This document shows, piece by piece, positions 36,401 through 44,533 of a DNA stretch of 64,000 nucleotides. How positions within the stretch are numbered: the stretch's first letter is position 1; the number at the start of each line of letters is the position of its first letter. The notes below the pieces were generated by a model. The model searched no databases, was not told the origin of the DNA, and saw only the letters and a list, made by a program, of their open reading frames with translations. The position numbers and the translations under genes were made by a program. Location: the NCBI GenBank assembly GCA_041398665.1, contig JAWKUH010000029.1, positions 7,873-71,872 on the forward strand, given 5' to 3'. Origin of the DNA: Rohdeia sp041398665 (GTDB lineage Bacteria > Planctomycetota > UBA1135 > GCA-002686595).

Positions 36401-36970
36401 GTCTTCGCCAACTTCGTCTCGGGTCTGATCATCCTGCTCGAGCGACCGGTCCGCGTGGGCGACATCGTCTCCGTGAGCGGTCTCGAGGGCCGCGTGACGC
36501 GCATCCAGATGCGCGCCACGACCATCCTCGACTGGGACCGGCGCGAACTCCTGGTGCCGAACAAGGAGTTCATCACGCAGAGCGTCATCAACTGGACCCT
36601 CTCCGATCCGACGACGCGCGTCGTCATCCCGGTCGGCGTCGCCTACGGCTCGGACACGGGTCTCGTGCACGAACTCCTGCTGCGCTGCGCGAAGGAGAAC
36701 CCGCTCGTCCTCGAGCAACCGGCGCCGCAGGCGCTCTTCAGGCACTTCGGCGAGAGTTCGCTCGACTTCGAGCTGCGCGTCTTCATCGGGAACCGCGACC
36801 TCTGGCCGGAGCTCATCGACAAGCTCCACAGCGAGATCGACCGCATCTTCCGCGAGCACGACGTCGAGATCTCCTTCCCGCAGCGCGACCTGCACATCCG
36901 CACGGCGCCGGGGCTCTCCGGCATCTTCGGACGCGGGAAGGGCGGCGACGCCGCCGCCGAACCGTCCTGA
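33437..36970 (+). CDS. MscK/KefA-type large mechanosensitive channel
   Basis: The 1177-residue protein has a signal peptide (about 1-25). A long coiled-coil periplasmic region (about 28-450, many Leu/Glu/Arg heptads) is followed by several membrane helices (about 490-780) and a low-complexity linker (P-S-T-S-A-P-S-S). A C-terminal MscS domain occupies about 915-1160. The pore helix region contains A-A-F-T-F-G-L-A-F-G-L-Q-E-V-F-A-N-F-V-S-G, then the MscS beta-domain I-L-L-E-R-P-V-R-V-G-D and V-P-N-K-E-F. It releases osmolytes when the membrane is stretched. GTG 33437 is favoured by the -10 box. The MscS part and helix topology are well matched, but the N-terminal coiled coil varies between MscK members. 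Confidence 0.9.
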   Translation: MTTVRSTLLAVLALLAVLVAPHASAQDGSRRAVEDLRATLVDDESQEARDAVALLDQAQAEYAQLDELERATSDFKNASESAKGRIEALSKELAEPPSTDPPKLEGDPKLADVQALATQADADLVAARAALAAIDEEARLRKARQTAIPEEVSQLQQEIDSRNQALAGLKGTDPVSEARALLLRAQIDVLQARIRRSEAERDSYQARRDLLPLRRDRAQRDVTSAQIRADFYAKRIEQMRKLEAEDALGDADALRKELEGTVEPLEKLAQRQYELTELLSGKDGVSVRLAEESQKLRDLRERRAEVVRRSNSTRTKVAVGGMTSGIGDLLRRDLDWLDEPSILRARSRERADQLSEVQLRLIELEEERDSFGDVGSRQLALREAMSRAMGAASATYDAVAEKLVSDQRRLLDRLIGEYESLIDVLVEQGAIDDVVAKESNRYRTYIEERVLWFPSSPRGSWRDLGALRDAALWIVTPKTWTDAWNSLLEGLRQQPWRGIAALVLVLAWAVLQRRLRRVVVDVGAASRSFRTDRHALTWRALAATLLRVALVPAALVVVAHLPELDPDATDNAFAVSEAVVEGAWIAFVLALVREVCLPKGVGETLFRWPTAQLAAIRRRITWFGPGYVLCIALAAAFGGTATDNWGEALGRVPFVIGQLVLFAALRRTFSDLSLWTREEDAATSIASLGVRRTWLTLVLAAPLVWVLMSFLGYGYAARMLEGYYRLSLLLGLAVLLFDALLSRWLFVARRRLAIQRAQQRLAQRTEDDENAGAARESGTIAEADLDLPAIDAQTRQFFRSLLVVVTVLGLYSIWSAGLPAVRMLDRFTVWPDFGRVLDVSQLDESASSKADVVLQAPGSSAPSTSAPSSPSANAFGAGPASMVAAAAEEAAAESHSKSRVSAADVILTLIVLLLTAVAAKNVPGLLEITILKRLPLDGGARNALATLSRYLILIVGTSAAFGSLGVGWEKVQWLAAAFTFGLAFGLQEVFANFVSGLIILLERPVRVGDIVSVSGLEGRVTRIQMRATTILDWDRRELLVPNKEFITQSVINWTLSDPTTRVVIPVGVAYGSDTGLVHELLLRCAKENPLVLEQPAPQALFRHFGESSLDFELRVFIGNRDLWPELIDKLHSEIDRIFREHDVEISFPQRDLHIRTAPGLSGIFGRGKGGDAAAEPS

Positions 36971-36979
36971 GCCGCGCGA

Positions 36980-38071
36980 CTACTCGAAGTCGCCGGTGAC
37001 GGGCTCGCCGTCGCCGCGAAGAGGCGTGGCGACGATCGTCGCCGTGCCGTGTTCGCCGTCGAGCGTGAACGCGTTTCCGACGGCCTGGTTGCGGCGCTTC
37101 ACGTACGCCAGCGCGACGGGCCGGTCGAGCTCGAACGAGTACGCCCAGGACGTCACCACTCCGATGCGTCGCGTGCCGCCCTCGTCGTCCGGCGCGAGCA
37201 GTGCGGTCCCTCGCGCCACCGGTTCGTCGCGGTCGAGCGCCACGGTGACGAGGCGCTTGTTGAGCCCGCCGTAGGTGTCGATCTTCGCGACGACCTCCTG
37301 CCCGGTGTAGCAGCCCTTCGTCAGGCTGAAGCAGTTCTCGAGCCGCGCCTCCTGCGGGTACACGCCGCCCTCGACGTCGGCGCCGAAGCGCACGGCGGCG
37401 GCCTCGACGCGCAGCGAGTCCTCGGCCACGAGACCGCCGGGTGCGGCACCCGCCGCGAGCGCGCGGTCGAACGACTCCGCCGCGCCGTCGACGCCCGCGT
37501 CGACGCGCCAGCCGCGCGAACCCGCGACGATCGCGCACACTGCGCGCACACCGTTCGACTCGCGCCAGTGACCGGGTTCCGTCGGCGGTTCGACGCCGAG
37601 CAGCTCGCGCACGACCTCGAACGCACGCGGTCCGCACAGGGCGAGCGGCGCCGCACCCGCGCTGGCGTCCGCGAGTTCGACCTTCTCCGCGAACAGGAAC
37701 ATGTCGACGGCGGAGAGCAGCGCAGCGCCGCGCCCCTCCTCGGCCTCGAGCACGATCGCGTCGTCCTCGACGCACAGCTCGAACATCTCGACGACCTTGC
37801 CCTTGGGATCGAGCAGGAGGTTGCGGTTCCCCGCGCCGGGTGCGAGCGACCGCACGTCGTTCGCGAGGATGCGGTGCAGGAAGTCCGCGCGTTCCTCGCC
37901 GCGGACGACCACGCGGCCGCGGGCCGTCGCGTCGAGCAGGAGCGCGCCCTCGCGACCCGCGCGGTACTCCGCCGGCACGTCGCCGAAGGTCAACACGGCG
38001 AGCTCCGGGTCTCCGCCGGCGAAGCGCGCTCCGGCGGCGCCGAATCGGTCCACGAGGCTCTGGGGTCGCAC
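36980..38071 (-). CDS. ygfZ: YgfZ/GcvT family folate-binding protein
   Basis: The 363-residue protein has the aminomethyltransferase-like folate fold. It begins with a GcvT-type core containing R-A-D-F-L-H-R-I-L-A-N-D-V and D-P-K-G-K-V. The YgfZ signature K-G-C-Y-T-G-Q-E-V-V-A-K-I, with the reactive Cys, lies near residue 267. YgfZ works with tetrahydrofolate in maturing some Fe-S enzymes (family knowledge). The start GTG at 38071 gives a normal length; the frame is open further upstream to 38260, but that stretch is low-complexity and reads toward the divergent cytochrome gene. It ends 9 bp from the convergent channel gene. Confidence 0.85.
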   Translation of the reverse strand: MRPQSLVDRFGAAGARFAGGDPELAVLTFGDVPAEYRAGREGALLLDATARGRVVVRGEERADFLHRILANDVRSLAPGAGNRNLLLDPKGKVVEMFELCVEDDAIVLEAEEGRGAALLSAVDMFLFAEKVELADASAGAAPLALCGPRAFEVVRELLGVEPPTEPGHWRESNGVRAVCAIVAGSRGWRVDAGVDGAAESFDRALAAGAAPGGLVAEDSLRVEAAAVRFGADVEGGVYPQEARLENCFSLTKGCYTGQEVVAKIDTYGGLNKRLVTVALDRDEPVARGTALLAPDDEGGTRRIGVVTSWAYSFELDRPVALAYVKRRNQAVGNAFTLDGEHGTATIVATPLRGDGEPVTGDFE

Positions 38072-38199
38072 GTTCTTCGGGTCGGTGGGGGAGGGACGCG
38101 GTCCCGGCGCGGGCTGCGACGAATTGCCGCGTGGACCCGGCGCGCGGAGCGACCAAACTAACGGACCGCGACGCCCCGCCGTCCCCCCAACCCACGCCC

Positions 38200-39084
38200 A
38201 TGTTCCGCGTCCTCGCCGCCCTGTCGCTCGTCGCCGTCGCGAGCGCGTGCTCGGACGCACCCGTCGTCGCGAAGCCCGTCCCGCTCTCCGCCGAGGCGTA
38301 CACCCTCTCGGTCGACGCGCGACAGGCGCTCGAACGCACGTTGGCGCGCCTGTTCGGACCGCCCGACGCGCCGCGGTTCGCCGTCCTCCCCGGGTGGAGC
38401 GAGGCGGGCTTCGACCCGAACGCGCCGGCGCCGACGGGGATCGACGACGACCTCGCGAAGGCGGTCGCGAACGACGCGCGGACGCGCTTCTTCGACGCGC
38501 TGCTCGCCGTGGAGCGCGGCAAGGAGCCCGAAGTGGGCTCGATCCCGGCGTCGCTCGCGGAGCGCATCGCCTCGAGCGGCGATGCCCGTGCGGCGATCGA
38601 GACCTGGCAGCCCTCGTTGGCCGAGGCCGCGCGCACCTATCAGAGTCAGTGCGTGACCTGCCACGGCCTCGCCGGCGGCGGCGACGGACCGTCCGCCGCG
38701 AAGCTCGACCCGCGTCCCCGCGACTTCCGCGAGGGCGCGTTCCGTTTCCACCCCGGCGCCCCGGAGAGCGCGCCCTCGCAGGGCGACCTCGTCCGCACCA
38801 TGCGGCGCGGCATCCCGGGCTCCGGCATGCCGATGTTCGGCGGCCTCGGGGCCTCGACGCAGAGCGGCCTCGCCGACTACGTGCGCTTCCTCGCGCTGCG
38901 CGGCGCGGTCGAACGCGCCTTCGTCGCGCGCGCCCGTGACGGGTCCGTGCCGACGGACGCCGAGATGGACGAGGTCTACGCGGAAGCGTGGGCTCGCTGG
39001 GCTATCCTGCCGGGTCACGAGGACCCCCGCGAAGTCGAGGGCGACCCCGTTCCCACCACGTCCGAGGAGAGCCAAGAAGGATGA
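38200..39084 (+). CDS. Cytochrome c lipoprotein (c-type heme)
   Basis: The 294-residue protein has a lipoprotein-like signal ending A-S-A-C (Cys about 17). A long N-terminal part (about 25-145) has no recognised domain. A mono-heme cytochrome c domain covers about 147-250 with C-V-T-C-H and an axial Met in G-S-G-M-P-M-F. It likely carries electrons near the terminal oxidase. The stop overlaps the ctaA start (ATGA), which ties it to the heme A operon. No -10-like hexamer is close to the start codon, and the preceding 128 bp up to the divergent ygfZ start hold nothing else I recognise. Confidence 0.85.
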   Translation: MFRVLAALSLVAVASACSDAPVVAKPVPLSAEAYTLSVDARQALERTLARLFGPPDAPRFAVLPGWSEAGFDPNAPAPTGIDDDLAKAVANDARTRFFDALLAVERGKEPEVGSIPASLAERIASSGDARAAIETWQPSLAEAARTYQSQCVTCHGLAGGGDGPSAAKLDPRPRDFREGAFRFHPGAPESAPSQGDLVRTMRRGIPGSGMPMFGGLGASTQSGLADYVRFLALRGAVERAFVARARDGSVPTDAEMDEVYAEAWARWAILPGHEDPREVEGDPVPTTSEESQEG

Positions 39085-40043
39085 ACGTCTCCCCCTGGCC
39101 GCACCGTCTCGCGCTGGCGACGCTGATCTGCACGCTCCTGCTCGTCGCCTTCGGGAGCCTCGTCACGACGTTCACCGCCGGCATGGCGGTGAAGGGTTGG
39201 TGGATCGTGGAGGGACAGGACGGGGCGGAGCACTTCCTGCTGTTCTTCCCCGGGCACGAGTGGACGCGCGACCCCGGCACGTTCTACGAGCACACGCACC
39301 GCATGATCGGCACGGTGGTCGGTGTGGTCGCGATCCTGACCGCGCTCTCCGCGACGTTCGCCGCGCGCGCCGGTGCGTTGGGAAGGAAGGCGGTCGTCGT
39401 CTGTTGGGTCGCGCTCCTCGCGATCGCGATCCAGGGCGCGATCGGCGGCTTCCGCGTGCTCGAGAACTCGCCCGGACTCGCGTTCCTGCACGGCGTGCTC
39501 GGACAGCTGACGTTCGCCGTGATCGGACTCGCGGTGATGGCGACCTCGCACCTGTGGCAGACGTCGGGCCCGGGCCGCGCGGAACGCGCGCCGGTCGGTC
39601 TCGCCTGGGCGACCTCGGTCTTCGCGCTGATCCAGATCGGACTGGGAGCCTGGTACCGGCACGGGCTGCGCAATCCCGACGTGACGCTCGCGCCCGGCTC
39701 GCTCCACATGCACATCACGGGGGCCGTCGTGCTGCTCGGCTTCGTGATCGCGCTCGCGATCGCGGTGACCTTCTGCGCGCGCGCGATCGAGGAGCGTGAA
39801 CCCGAGCTCGCGCGTCGACTCCTCGGCGCGAAGAAGCAACTGCACGCCCTGATCGGGATCCAGATCGTCCTCGGACTCGCGGCGCTCGTCGCGAAGGGCG
39901 GTGACGAGGTCACGCTCGCCGAGAGTGCGATCGCCCTGTGCCACGTCGTGGTCGGCGCGTTGATCCTCGCGCGCACCCTGTCGCTCGTCTTCTGGCTGGA
40001 GCGCGCCCGCGAGGGCGGCGCCGCCTGGGCAGGTGCGGCGTGA
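39081..40043 (+). CDS. ctaA: Heme A synthase (CtaA/COX15 family)
   Basis: This 320-residue integral membrane protein has about eight hydrophobic helices. The conserved His ligands are visible: E-H-T-H-R-M-I-G (about 75), L-H-G-V-L-G-Q (about 135), L-H-M-H-I-T-G (about 210) and L-C-H-V-V-V-G-A (about 290). The enzyme oxidises the methyl group of heme O to give heme A for aa3-type cytochrome oxidase. It is the second gene of an operon with a cytochrome c upstream and ctaB downstream, joined by ATGA and GTGA overlaps. The oxidase subunits themselves are not in the window. Confidence 0.92.
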   Translation: MNVSPWPHRLALATLICTLLLVAFGSLVTTFTAGMAVKGWWIVEGQDGAEHFLLFFPGHEWTRDPGTFYEHTHRMIGTVVGVVAILTALSATFAARAGALGRKAVVVCWVALLAIAIQGAIGGFRVLENSPGLAFLHGVLGQLTFAVIGLAVMATSHLWQTSGPGRAERAPVGLAWATSVFALIQIGLGAWYRHGLRNPDVTLAPGSLHMHITGAVVLLGFVIALAIAVTFCARAIEEREPELARRLLGAKKQLHALIGIQIVLGLAALVAKGGDEVTLAESAIALCHVVVGALILARTLSLVFWLERAREGGAAWAGAA

Positions 40044-40933
40044 GCGCGCGGGTGACCACCGCGGACGGCGCCGCGCACTCCGCGCTCGGCGACTGGGCCG
40101 TCCTGTTCAAGTCGCGCATCACCTCGTTCGTGGGCTTCTCGTCCTGGGCGGGCGCAATGCTCGCGGGCGCGGAGTTCCCGCGCGCCCTCGAGGCCGCGCT
40201 GTGGATCTCGGCACTCAGCGCGGCGTCCGGCGCCTTCAACCAGGTGGTGGAGCGCGAGCACGACGCGCGCATGGCGCGCACGCGCAACCGCCCGATCCCG
40301 TCGGGCCGCGTGTCGGTGCGCACCGCCGTGGTCGTCGCAGGCGTCCTGACGCTCGGAGCCGTCGCCGCGCTGGCGCTGCGCTTCGAGCCGCTCGCCGCAC
40401 TGCTCGGACTCGGCACGCTCGTCTCGTACGTGTTGGTCTACACGCCGCTGAAGCGCACGACCTCGCTCAACACCGTCGTCGGCGCCATCCCGGGCGCGAT
40501 GCCGCCGCTGCTCGGCGCCGTCGCCGTCGCGGGTGCGCCCGGGACGTGGGGCTGGGTGCTCTTCGGGACGATCTTCGCCTGGCAGTTCCCGCACTTCCTC
40601 GCGATCGCGTGGCTCTACCGCGACGACTACGCCGCCGCGGGCATGCGCATGCTCCCGAGCATCCCGGGCACCGAGGGCATGGCGGGACGTCAGGCGTTCT
40701 ACTACTGCCTCGCGCTCCTGCCGATCCCGCTGATGCCGATGCTCCGGGGCGAGGCCACGCTGTTCTACGGGGTCGGAGCGCTGTTCGTCGGGCTCGTCTA
40801 CCTCGTCGCCTCGCTGCGTTTCGCCCTCGAGGAGAACCCGCGCACGGCTCGGACGCTGCTCTACGTGTCGCTCGCGCACCTGCCGTTCGTGATCGGCTTC
40901 GCGCTCGCGGACCGCGCCCTGTTCTCGATCTGA
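40040..40933 (+). CDS. ctaB: Protoheme IX farnesyltransferase (heme O synthase)
   Basis: The 297-residue UbiA-family membrane prenyltransferase has the first Asp-rich motif N-Q-V-V-E-R-E-H-D-A-R-M (about 70-81), then R-T-R-N-R-P-I-P-S-G. The second region is Y-T-P-L-K-R-T-T-S-L-N. About seven to nine helices follow. It adds a farnesyl group to heme B, making heme O, the substrate of CtaA. The GTG start overlaps the ctaA stop. The gene order cytochrome c-ctaA-ctaB-DUF420 marks a heme A assembly cassette for an aa3-type oxidase. Confidence 0.93.
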   Translation: MSARVTTADGAAHSALGDWAVLFKSRITSFVGFSSWAGAMLAGAEFPRALEAALWISALSAASGAFNQVVEREHDARMARTRNRPIPSGRVSVRTAVVVAGVLTLGAVAALALRFEPLAALLGLGTLVSYVLVYTPLKRTTSLNTVVGAIPGAMPPLLGAVAVAGAPGTWGWVLFGTIFAWQFPHFLAIAWLYRDDYAAAGMRMLPSIPGTEGMAGRQAFYYCLALLPIPLMPMLRGEATLFYGVGALFVGLVYLVASLRFALEENPRTARTLLYVSLAHLPFVIGFALADRALFSI

Positions 40934-40940
40934 AACCGCC

Positions 40941-41408
40941 GTGCTCCACCTCGCGTTCGACGGTCCGCCCGAGCCCTCCGTCCTCCCGTTCGTCAACGCG
41001 TGTCTCAACGGCACGGCCGCGGTCCTGCTCGTGGCCGGGAGGATCGCGATCGCGAAGGAGCGGCGCGCGCTCCACGCCGGGCTGATGGTGTCGGCCTTCG
41101 TCGTCAGCGCGGTCTTCCTCGCGTCGTACCTCTGGTACCACTTCGGCGTGCAGACCGAGGTCGGGCCGACGCGCTTCAACCGCGAGGGCGCGGCCAAGGT
41201 CGCGTATCTCGTCCTGCTGCTCACGCACGTGCTCGGCGCCGTGATCAACCTCCCCATGGTGTTGCGGACACTGTGGTTGGCGAGTCGTCGGGACTTCGAG
41301 CGTCACCGTCGCTGGGCGCGCTGGTCATTCCCCCTCTGGCTCTACGTCTCCGTCACCGGCGTGGCGGTGTACGTGGTGCTCTACCACCTGAACCCGCCCG
41401 CGAACTGA
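40941..41408 (+). CDS. DUF420 membrane protein (CtaM-like)
   Basis: The 155-residue protein has four predicted membrane helices: about 15-35, 45-65, 80-100 and 125-145. It carries the DUF420 His motifs S-Y-L-W-Y-H-F-G, L-T-H-V-L-G and the terminal Y-H-L-N. In Bacillus and Staphylococcus, CtaM (DUF420) helps mature heme-copper oxidase. The start is GTG, 7 bp after ctaB. It closes the heme A operon. Confidence 0.85.
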   Translation: MLHLAFDGPPEPSVLPFVNACLNGTAAVLLVAGRIAIAKERRALHAGLMVSAFVVSAVFLASYLWYHFGVQTEVGPTRFNREGAAKVAYLVLLLTHVLGAVINLPMVLRTLWLASRRDFERHRRWARWSFPLWLYVSVTGVAVYVVLYHLNPPAN

Positions 41409-41434
41409 CGAGTCGTTCGCGGCGGCCCGGTCGT

Positions 41435-41442
41435 GAGGAGGG
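41435..41442 (+). promoter_or_regulatory. Shine-Dalgarno GAGGAGGG
   Basis: GAGGAGGG lies 9 nt before the ATG at 41452. It is one of the few strong Shine-Dalgarno sites in the window. Confidence 0.5.
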
Positions 41443-41451
41443 ACCTCGGGC

Positions 41452-42024
41452 ATGGCGCGAAGGACGACGAGGAAGGGAGCGGAGGGCGGACGCGACGACG
41501 AGCGGGTCGTGCGCCACCGCAGGGTGACGACGAAGCGGTTCGAGGCGCTGTTCGCGTACTCGCCGTCGGGGCTGTGCTACCTGGCCGTGGACGGCAGCGG
41601 CGAAGCGCTCGAGCGTTGGTGCCGCGCCCACCTGCCGGGGTACGAGGTCGTGCACGACCGGTCGCTGGCACCGGACCTCGCCGCCGACCTCAAGGCCTTC
41701 GCTCGCGGTCGCGAGGCCGCGTTCGACGTGCGCCTCGACCTGCGCGGCACGGCGTTCCAGCTCGAGGTCTGGCGCGAGCTGCGGCGCATCCCCCGCGGGC
41801 GCACGCGGAGCTACGGCGAGGTGGCGGCGCGGATCGGTCGGCCGACCGCCGTCCGCGCGGTCGGCGGCGCGAACGCGCGCAACCCCGTGGCGTTGGTCGT
41901 CCCGAGCCACCGCGTCGTCGGCGGCGGCGGACTCGACGCGTTCGCGTACGCCGGCACGCTCGGGAGCGCGGACCGCAAGCGCGAGTTCCTCGAACTCGAG
42001 GGTGCGCTCGTCGAGTGCGAGTGA
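41452..42024 (+). CDS. O6-alkylguanine-DNA alkyltransferase-like protein lacking the catalytic Cys
   Basis: The 190-residue protein has both Ada/Ogt parts: an N-terminal RNase H-like domain (about 28-95) and a C-terminal DNA-binding domain (about 98-185). The helix-turn-helix segment is R-T-R-S-Y-G-E-V-A-A-R-I-G-R-P and the Arg finger region A-V-G-G-A-N-A-R-N-P-V-A. The active-site motif, normally P-C-H-R, reads P-S-H-R. A Ser in place of the alkyl-accepting Cys blocks normal repair. Alkyltransferase-like (ATL) proteins, with Trp or Ala there, bind damaged DNA and recruit nucleotide excision repair; this could be a Ser-type ATL. A single base change (TGC to AGC) would also explain it. Confidence 0.85.
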   Translation: MARRTTRKGAEGGRDDERVVRHRRVTTKRFEALFAYSPSGLCYLAVDGSGEALERWCRAHLPGYEVVHDRSLAPDLAADLKAFARGREAAFDVRLDLRGTAFQLEVWRELRRIPRGRTRSYGEVAARIGRPTAVRAVGGANARNPVALVVPSHRVVGGGGLDAFAYAGTLGSADRKREFLELEGALVECE

Positions 42025-42085
42025 CGTCGCCCGAGAAAACCCGGGACGACCTGCAACCGCTGCGCGCGAGCTCGGTCGTGGTCGT

Positions 42086-43117
42086 ATGGATCGAAGCCAC
42101 GCCCACGCGGCCGCCGTCGGAACGCGCGACGGCCGCGGACACGTCCTCCTCGCGCGGGTGCTGCCCGCACTCCTCGTCCTCCTCCTCGCGGCGATCGTCC
42201 TGGCGGCGTCGCCGCGCGGACGCGGCGGCCCGGTCGCGACACCGCGCGTCTACGCGTGGATCTGCGACCGCAAGGCCGACCAGCTCGTCGCCGTCGACGC
42301 GGAGCTCGTCCCGACGGCGGTCGTCCCCGTGCCGTGTCCGCTCCGCGTCGAGGCCCGCAGCGACGGGAGCGTCTTCGCGATCCTCTCGCACGCGTGCGGC
42401 CCGACGGGCCGCCACGACCTGGCGTTGGCCCGAGCCGACGGGAGCGTCGGACGCCTCGTCGCGTTCGACCCCGTGCGCGACGTCGACGCGATGGGGGACG
42501 ACGCGCTCGTGCTCGAGGGATCCTGGGCCGCGAGCGCGACGCGTCTCTGGCGCGTCGACGAGAACGGCGCCGCGCTCCAGCTCGCCGCCGTCGACGGAGC
42601 ATCGACGTGTGCTTCGAACGGGAGCGACGTCGTCGTCGGGACGATCGACGGTTCGGTCCTGCTCCTGGGTCGCGGAGGACCGACGTCGCCGGTGCGAGCG
42701 CGCGTCGAGCTCGGCGACGAGATCGCCGACGTCGTCGCGGCGGGGAGGGCCGGCTGGTGGGTCCTGACGATCGCGACCGCGGGGCGCGTCGTGCGGCTCG
42801 ACGCGGAGCTCACGCCGCTGTTCGAGGTCGCGCTCGGCGGCATCTCGCAGGACCTCGCGGTCGCGGCGGACGGCGAGCGCGTGCTGGTCGCGACCGAGGA
42901 CGAGCCGCGCCTGGTCGTCGTGGCGGGCGACGGGACCGTGGTGCTCGACGCTCCGCTCGACCCGTCCCTCGGTGCGATCGACCGCGGCGACGGCGACGGG
43001 CGGGGCGGAGCCCTGCTCGCCGCGGCCGGTCATGTCGTCCGCTTCGACGGGAGCGGGTCGGCTCGGCTCGTCCAGGGCGGTCTCGACGGCGTGAGCGACG
43101 TGTCGGTCGTGCCCTGA
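42086..43117 (+). CDS. Membrane-anchored beta-propeller-like protein of unknown function
   Basis: The 343-residue product has one N-terminal membrane helix (about 22-42, L-L-V-L-L-L-A-A-I-V-L-A). After it come repeats of short beta strands with D-G-S-V and D-G-T-V turns, as in WD/PQQ/NHL-like propellers. I cannot place it in a single family. The strands contain G-S-V-F-A-I-L-S and L-A-V-A-A-D-G-E-R-V-L-V. It is exported or anchored on the periplasmic side. Start ATG 42086; a GTG or other start slightly upstream is possible. It is convergent with the NUDIX gene, 21 bp apart. Confidence 0.65.
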   Translation: MDRSHAHAAAVGTRDGRGHVLLARVLPALLVLLLAAIVLAASPRGRGGPVATPRVYAWICDRKADQLVAVDAELVPTAVVPVPCPLRVEARSDGSVFAILSHACGPTGRHDLALARADGSVGRLVAFDPVRDVDAMGDDALVLEGSWAASATRLWRVDENGAALQLAAVDGASTCASNGSDVVVGTIDGSVLLLGRGGPTSPVRARVELGDEIADVVAAGRAGWWVLTIATAGRVVRLDAELTPLFEVALGGISQDLAVAADGERVLVATEDEPRLVVVAGDGTVVLDAPLDPSLGAIDRGDGDGRGGALLAAAGHVVRFDGSGSARLVQGGLDGVSDVSVVP

Positions 43118-43138
43118 CGCGATGCTCGCGCCGCTCGG

Positions 43139-43765
43139 TCAGAACGACGTCGCGTCGACGTCGCGACTCGCGACGAAACTCGCCGCGATCAGCGTCTTCG
43201 CGTCGCGCGACGTCGCGAGGACGTCGGCGGGCGATCGGCGCACGACCTCGATCTCCTCGTCCGGGTCCGGAGGTCGCCTGTCGTCGCCCGCGAGCTCGAG
43301 GTCGCGAGCGACGAACAGCGTCATCCGTTCGCTGCAGAAGCCCGGAGCGGGGAAGAACTCGCGCACGAGGTGCCAGGAACGCGCCCGCAGTCCGGCCTCC
43401 TCCTCGAGTTCCCGGCGCGCGGCGAGCAACGGTTCCTCGCCGTCCTCGATGCGTCCCGCGACGACCTCCTCCAACCACTCGCCCGCCGGGTGGCGGTACT
43501 GCCGGACGAGCACCATCCGACCGTCGTCGTCGACGGCGGCGACCGCGACCGCGCCGGCGTGTCGGACGACGGAGAGTTCCTGCCGCGTGCCGGAGGGCAG
43601 CTCGACGCTCTCGGCCGTCACTCGGAAGATCCGGGTTCGGCAGAGCTCGCGCACGCCGTGGACGACGACGCGGTCGCGCGGTGCGCCGTGCACGCCGCGG
43701 CGATCGACGTCGCCGTCGTCGCCGCGACCCCCACGGGTCCCGTGATCCGTCTCGGAGGGACTCAC
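43139..43765 (-). CDS. NUDIX hydrolase (ADP-ribose pyrophosphatase-like)
   Basis: This 208-residue protein carries the full NUDIX box G-R-I-E-D-G-E-E-P-L-L-A-A-R-R-E-L-E-E-E (then A-G-L) at about residues 105-127. Before it is the ADP-ribose-pyrophosphatase-type stretch V-L-V-R-Q-Y-R-H-P, and downstream F-F-P-A-P-G-F-C-S-E. It likely hydrolyses ADP-ribose or a related nucleotide sugar to AMP plus sugar phosphate. The first ~45 residues are charged and low-complexity, so the true start may be a later GTG. It lies 10 bp behind the coiled-coil gene on the same strand. Confidence 0.86.
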   Translation of the reverse strand: MSPSETDHGTRGGRGDDGDVDRRGVHGAPRDRVVVHGVRELCRTRIFRVTAESVELPSGTRQELSVVRHAGAVAVAAVDDDGRMVLVRQYRHPAGEWLEEVVAGRIEDGEEPLLAARRELEEEAGLRARSWHLVREFFPAPGFCSERMTLFVARDLELAGDDRRPPDPDEEIEVVRRSPADVLATSRDAKTLIAASFVASRDVDATSF

Positions 43766-43775
43766 GGGCGCGGGA

Positions 43776-44306
43776 TCACCGTTCCCACTCGCTGAGGCCG
43801 CTGCCGTCGACGCGTCGACGGAGTTCGTCCCGGGCGACCGACTTCAAGCGCTCGTCGAAGGCGCGCTCGGCAGGGGACGCAGCCCCTTCGCGCGCGCCGC
43901 GCGCGGCCGCGGCAGCTCGTCCTCCTCGGAGCGCGCACCGCCGGGGGCCGCCCTCGTCGGCGTCGAACTCGCCGTCCGTCGAACCGATGTCCTCGGGTTC
44001 GCTCCGGTTCGCCAGCTCCTCCTGGTGGATGCGCTGGAGCCCCGCGAGGAACAGGGACACGGAGTTGAAGATGTCCTGACGCTTGTCCTCGAGCGCCTTG
44101 TCGGCGAACGCCTGGAGCGTCTTCGCGATCTTCGGGATCTGCTTGATGGAGGCGGGGAGTTCGCGCTTCTCCGCGGCCCGGCGCTTCTTGGCCTCGGCGA
44201 GCGACTTCTGGCGCTCGAGTTCCGCCTGCAGGTCCGCGATGCGTTGCTCGTAGGAGCGGCGTGCGCGTTTCGCGGTCTTCTTCGATTTCTTCACGGTCGT
44301 TTCCAT
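43776..44306 (-). CDS. Small coiled-coil protein of unknown function
   Basis: From ATG 44306 the product has 176 residues. It begins M-E-T-T-V-K-K-S-K-K-T-A-K-R-A, then a charged coiled coil (about 18-50, E-R-Q-K-S-L-A-E-A-K-K-R) and an amphipathic region. The C-terminal third is Gly/Ala/Arg-rich. No family is recognised. The frame stays open upstream to 44675 through a 15-bp tandem repeat that would encode H-V-L-A-E units, but that part has a different base composition, so the shorter form is favoured. It may be cotranscribed with the NUDIX gene. Confidence 0.55.
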   Translation of the reverse strand: METTVKKSKKTAKRARRSYEQRIADLQAELERQKSLAEAKKRRAAEKRELPASIKQIPKIAKTLQAFADKALEDKRQDIFNSVSLFLAGLQRIHQEELANRSEPEDIGSTDGEFDADEGGPRRCALRGGRAAAAARGAREGAASPAERAFDERLKSVARDELRRRVDGSGLSEWER

Positions 44307-44533
44307 GGGGAGACGGGATCGACCCGCTCGTCGTCGGTCGCGTCGTCGTCGACGCTCATGTGGTTTCCGGGAGTTCGTCGTTCCGTCGAGTCCTGCCATC
44401 CACGTCTCGAACCGCGTCCGATCATCGGATGCGTCGACGGCGAACTGTGATGGTGATTCGTGACGGTGAGCCGTGCGGTTTCGGAACGCCGATCGGTGGT
44501 GGGATCCCGAACGGTCGAGGGAACCGGTTCGGT

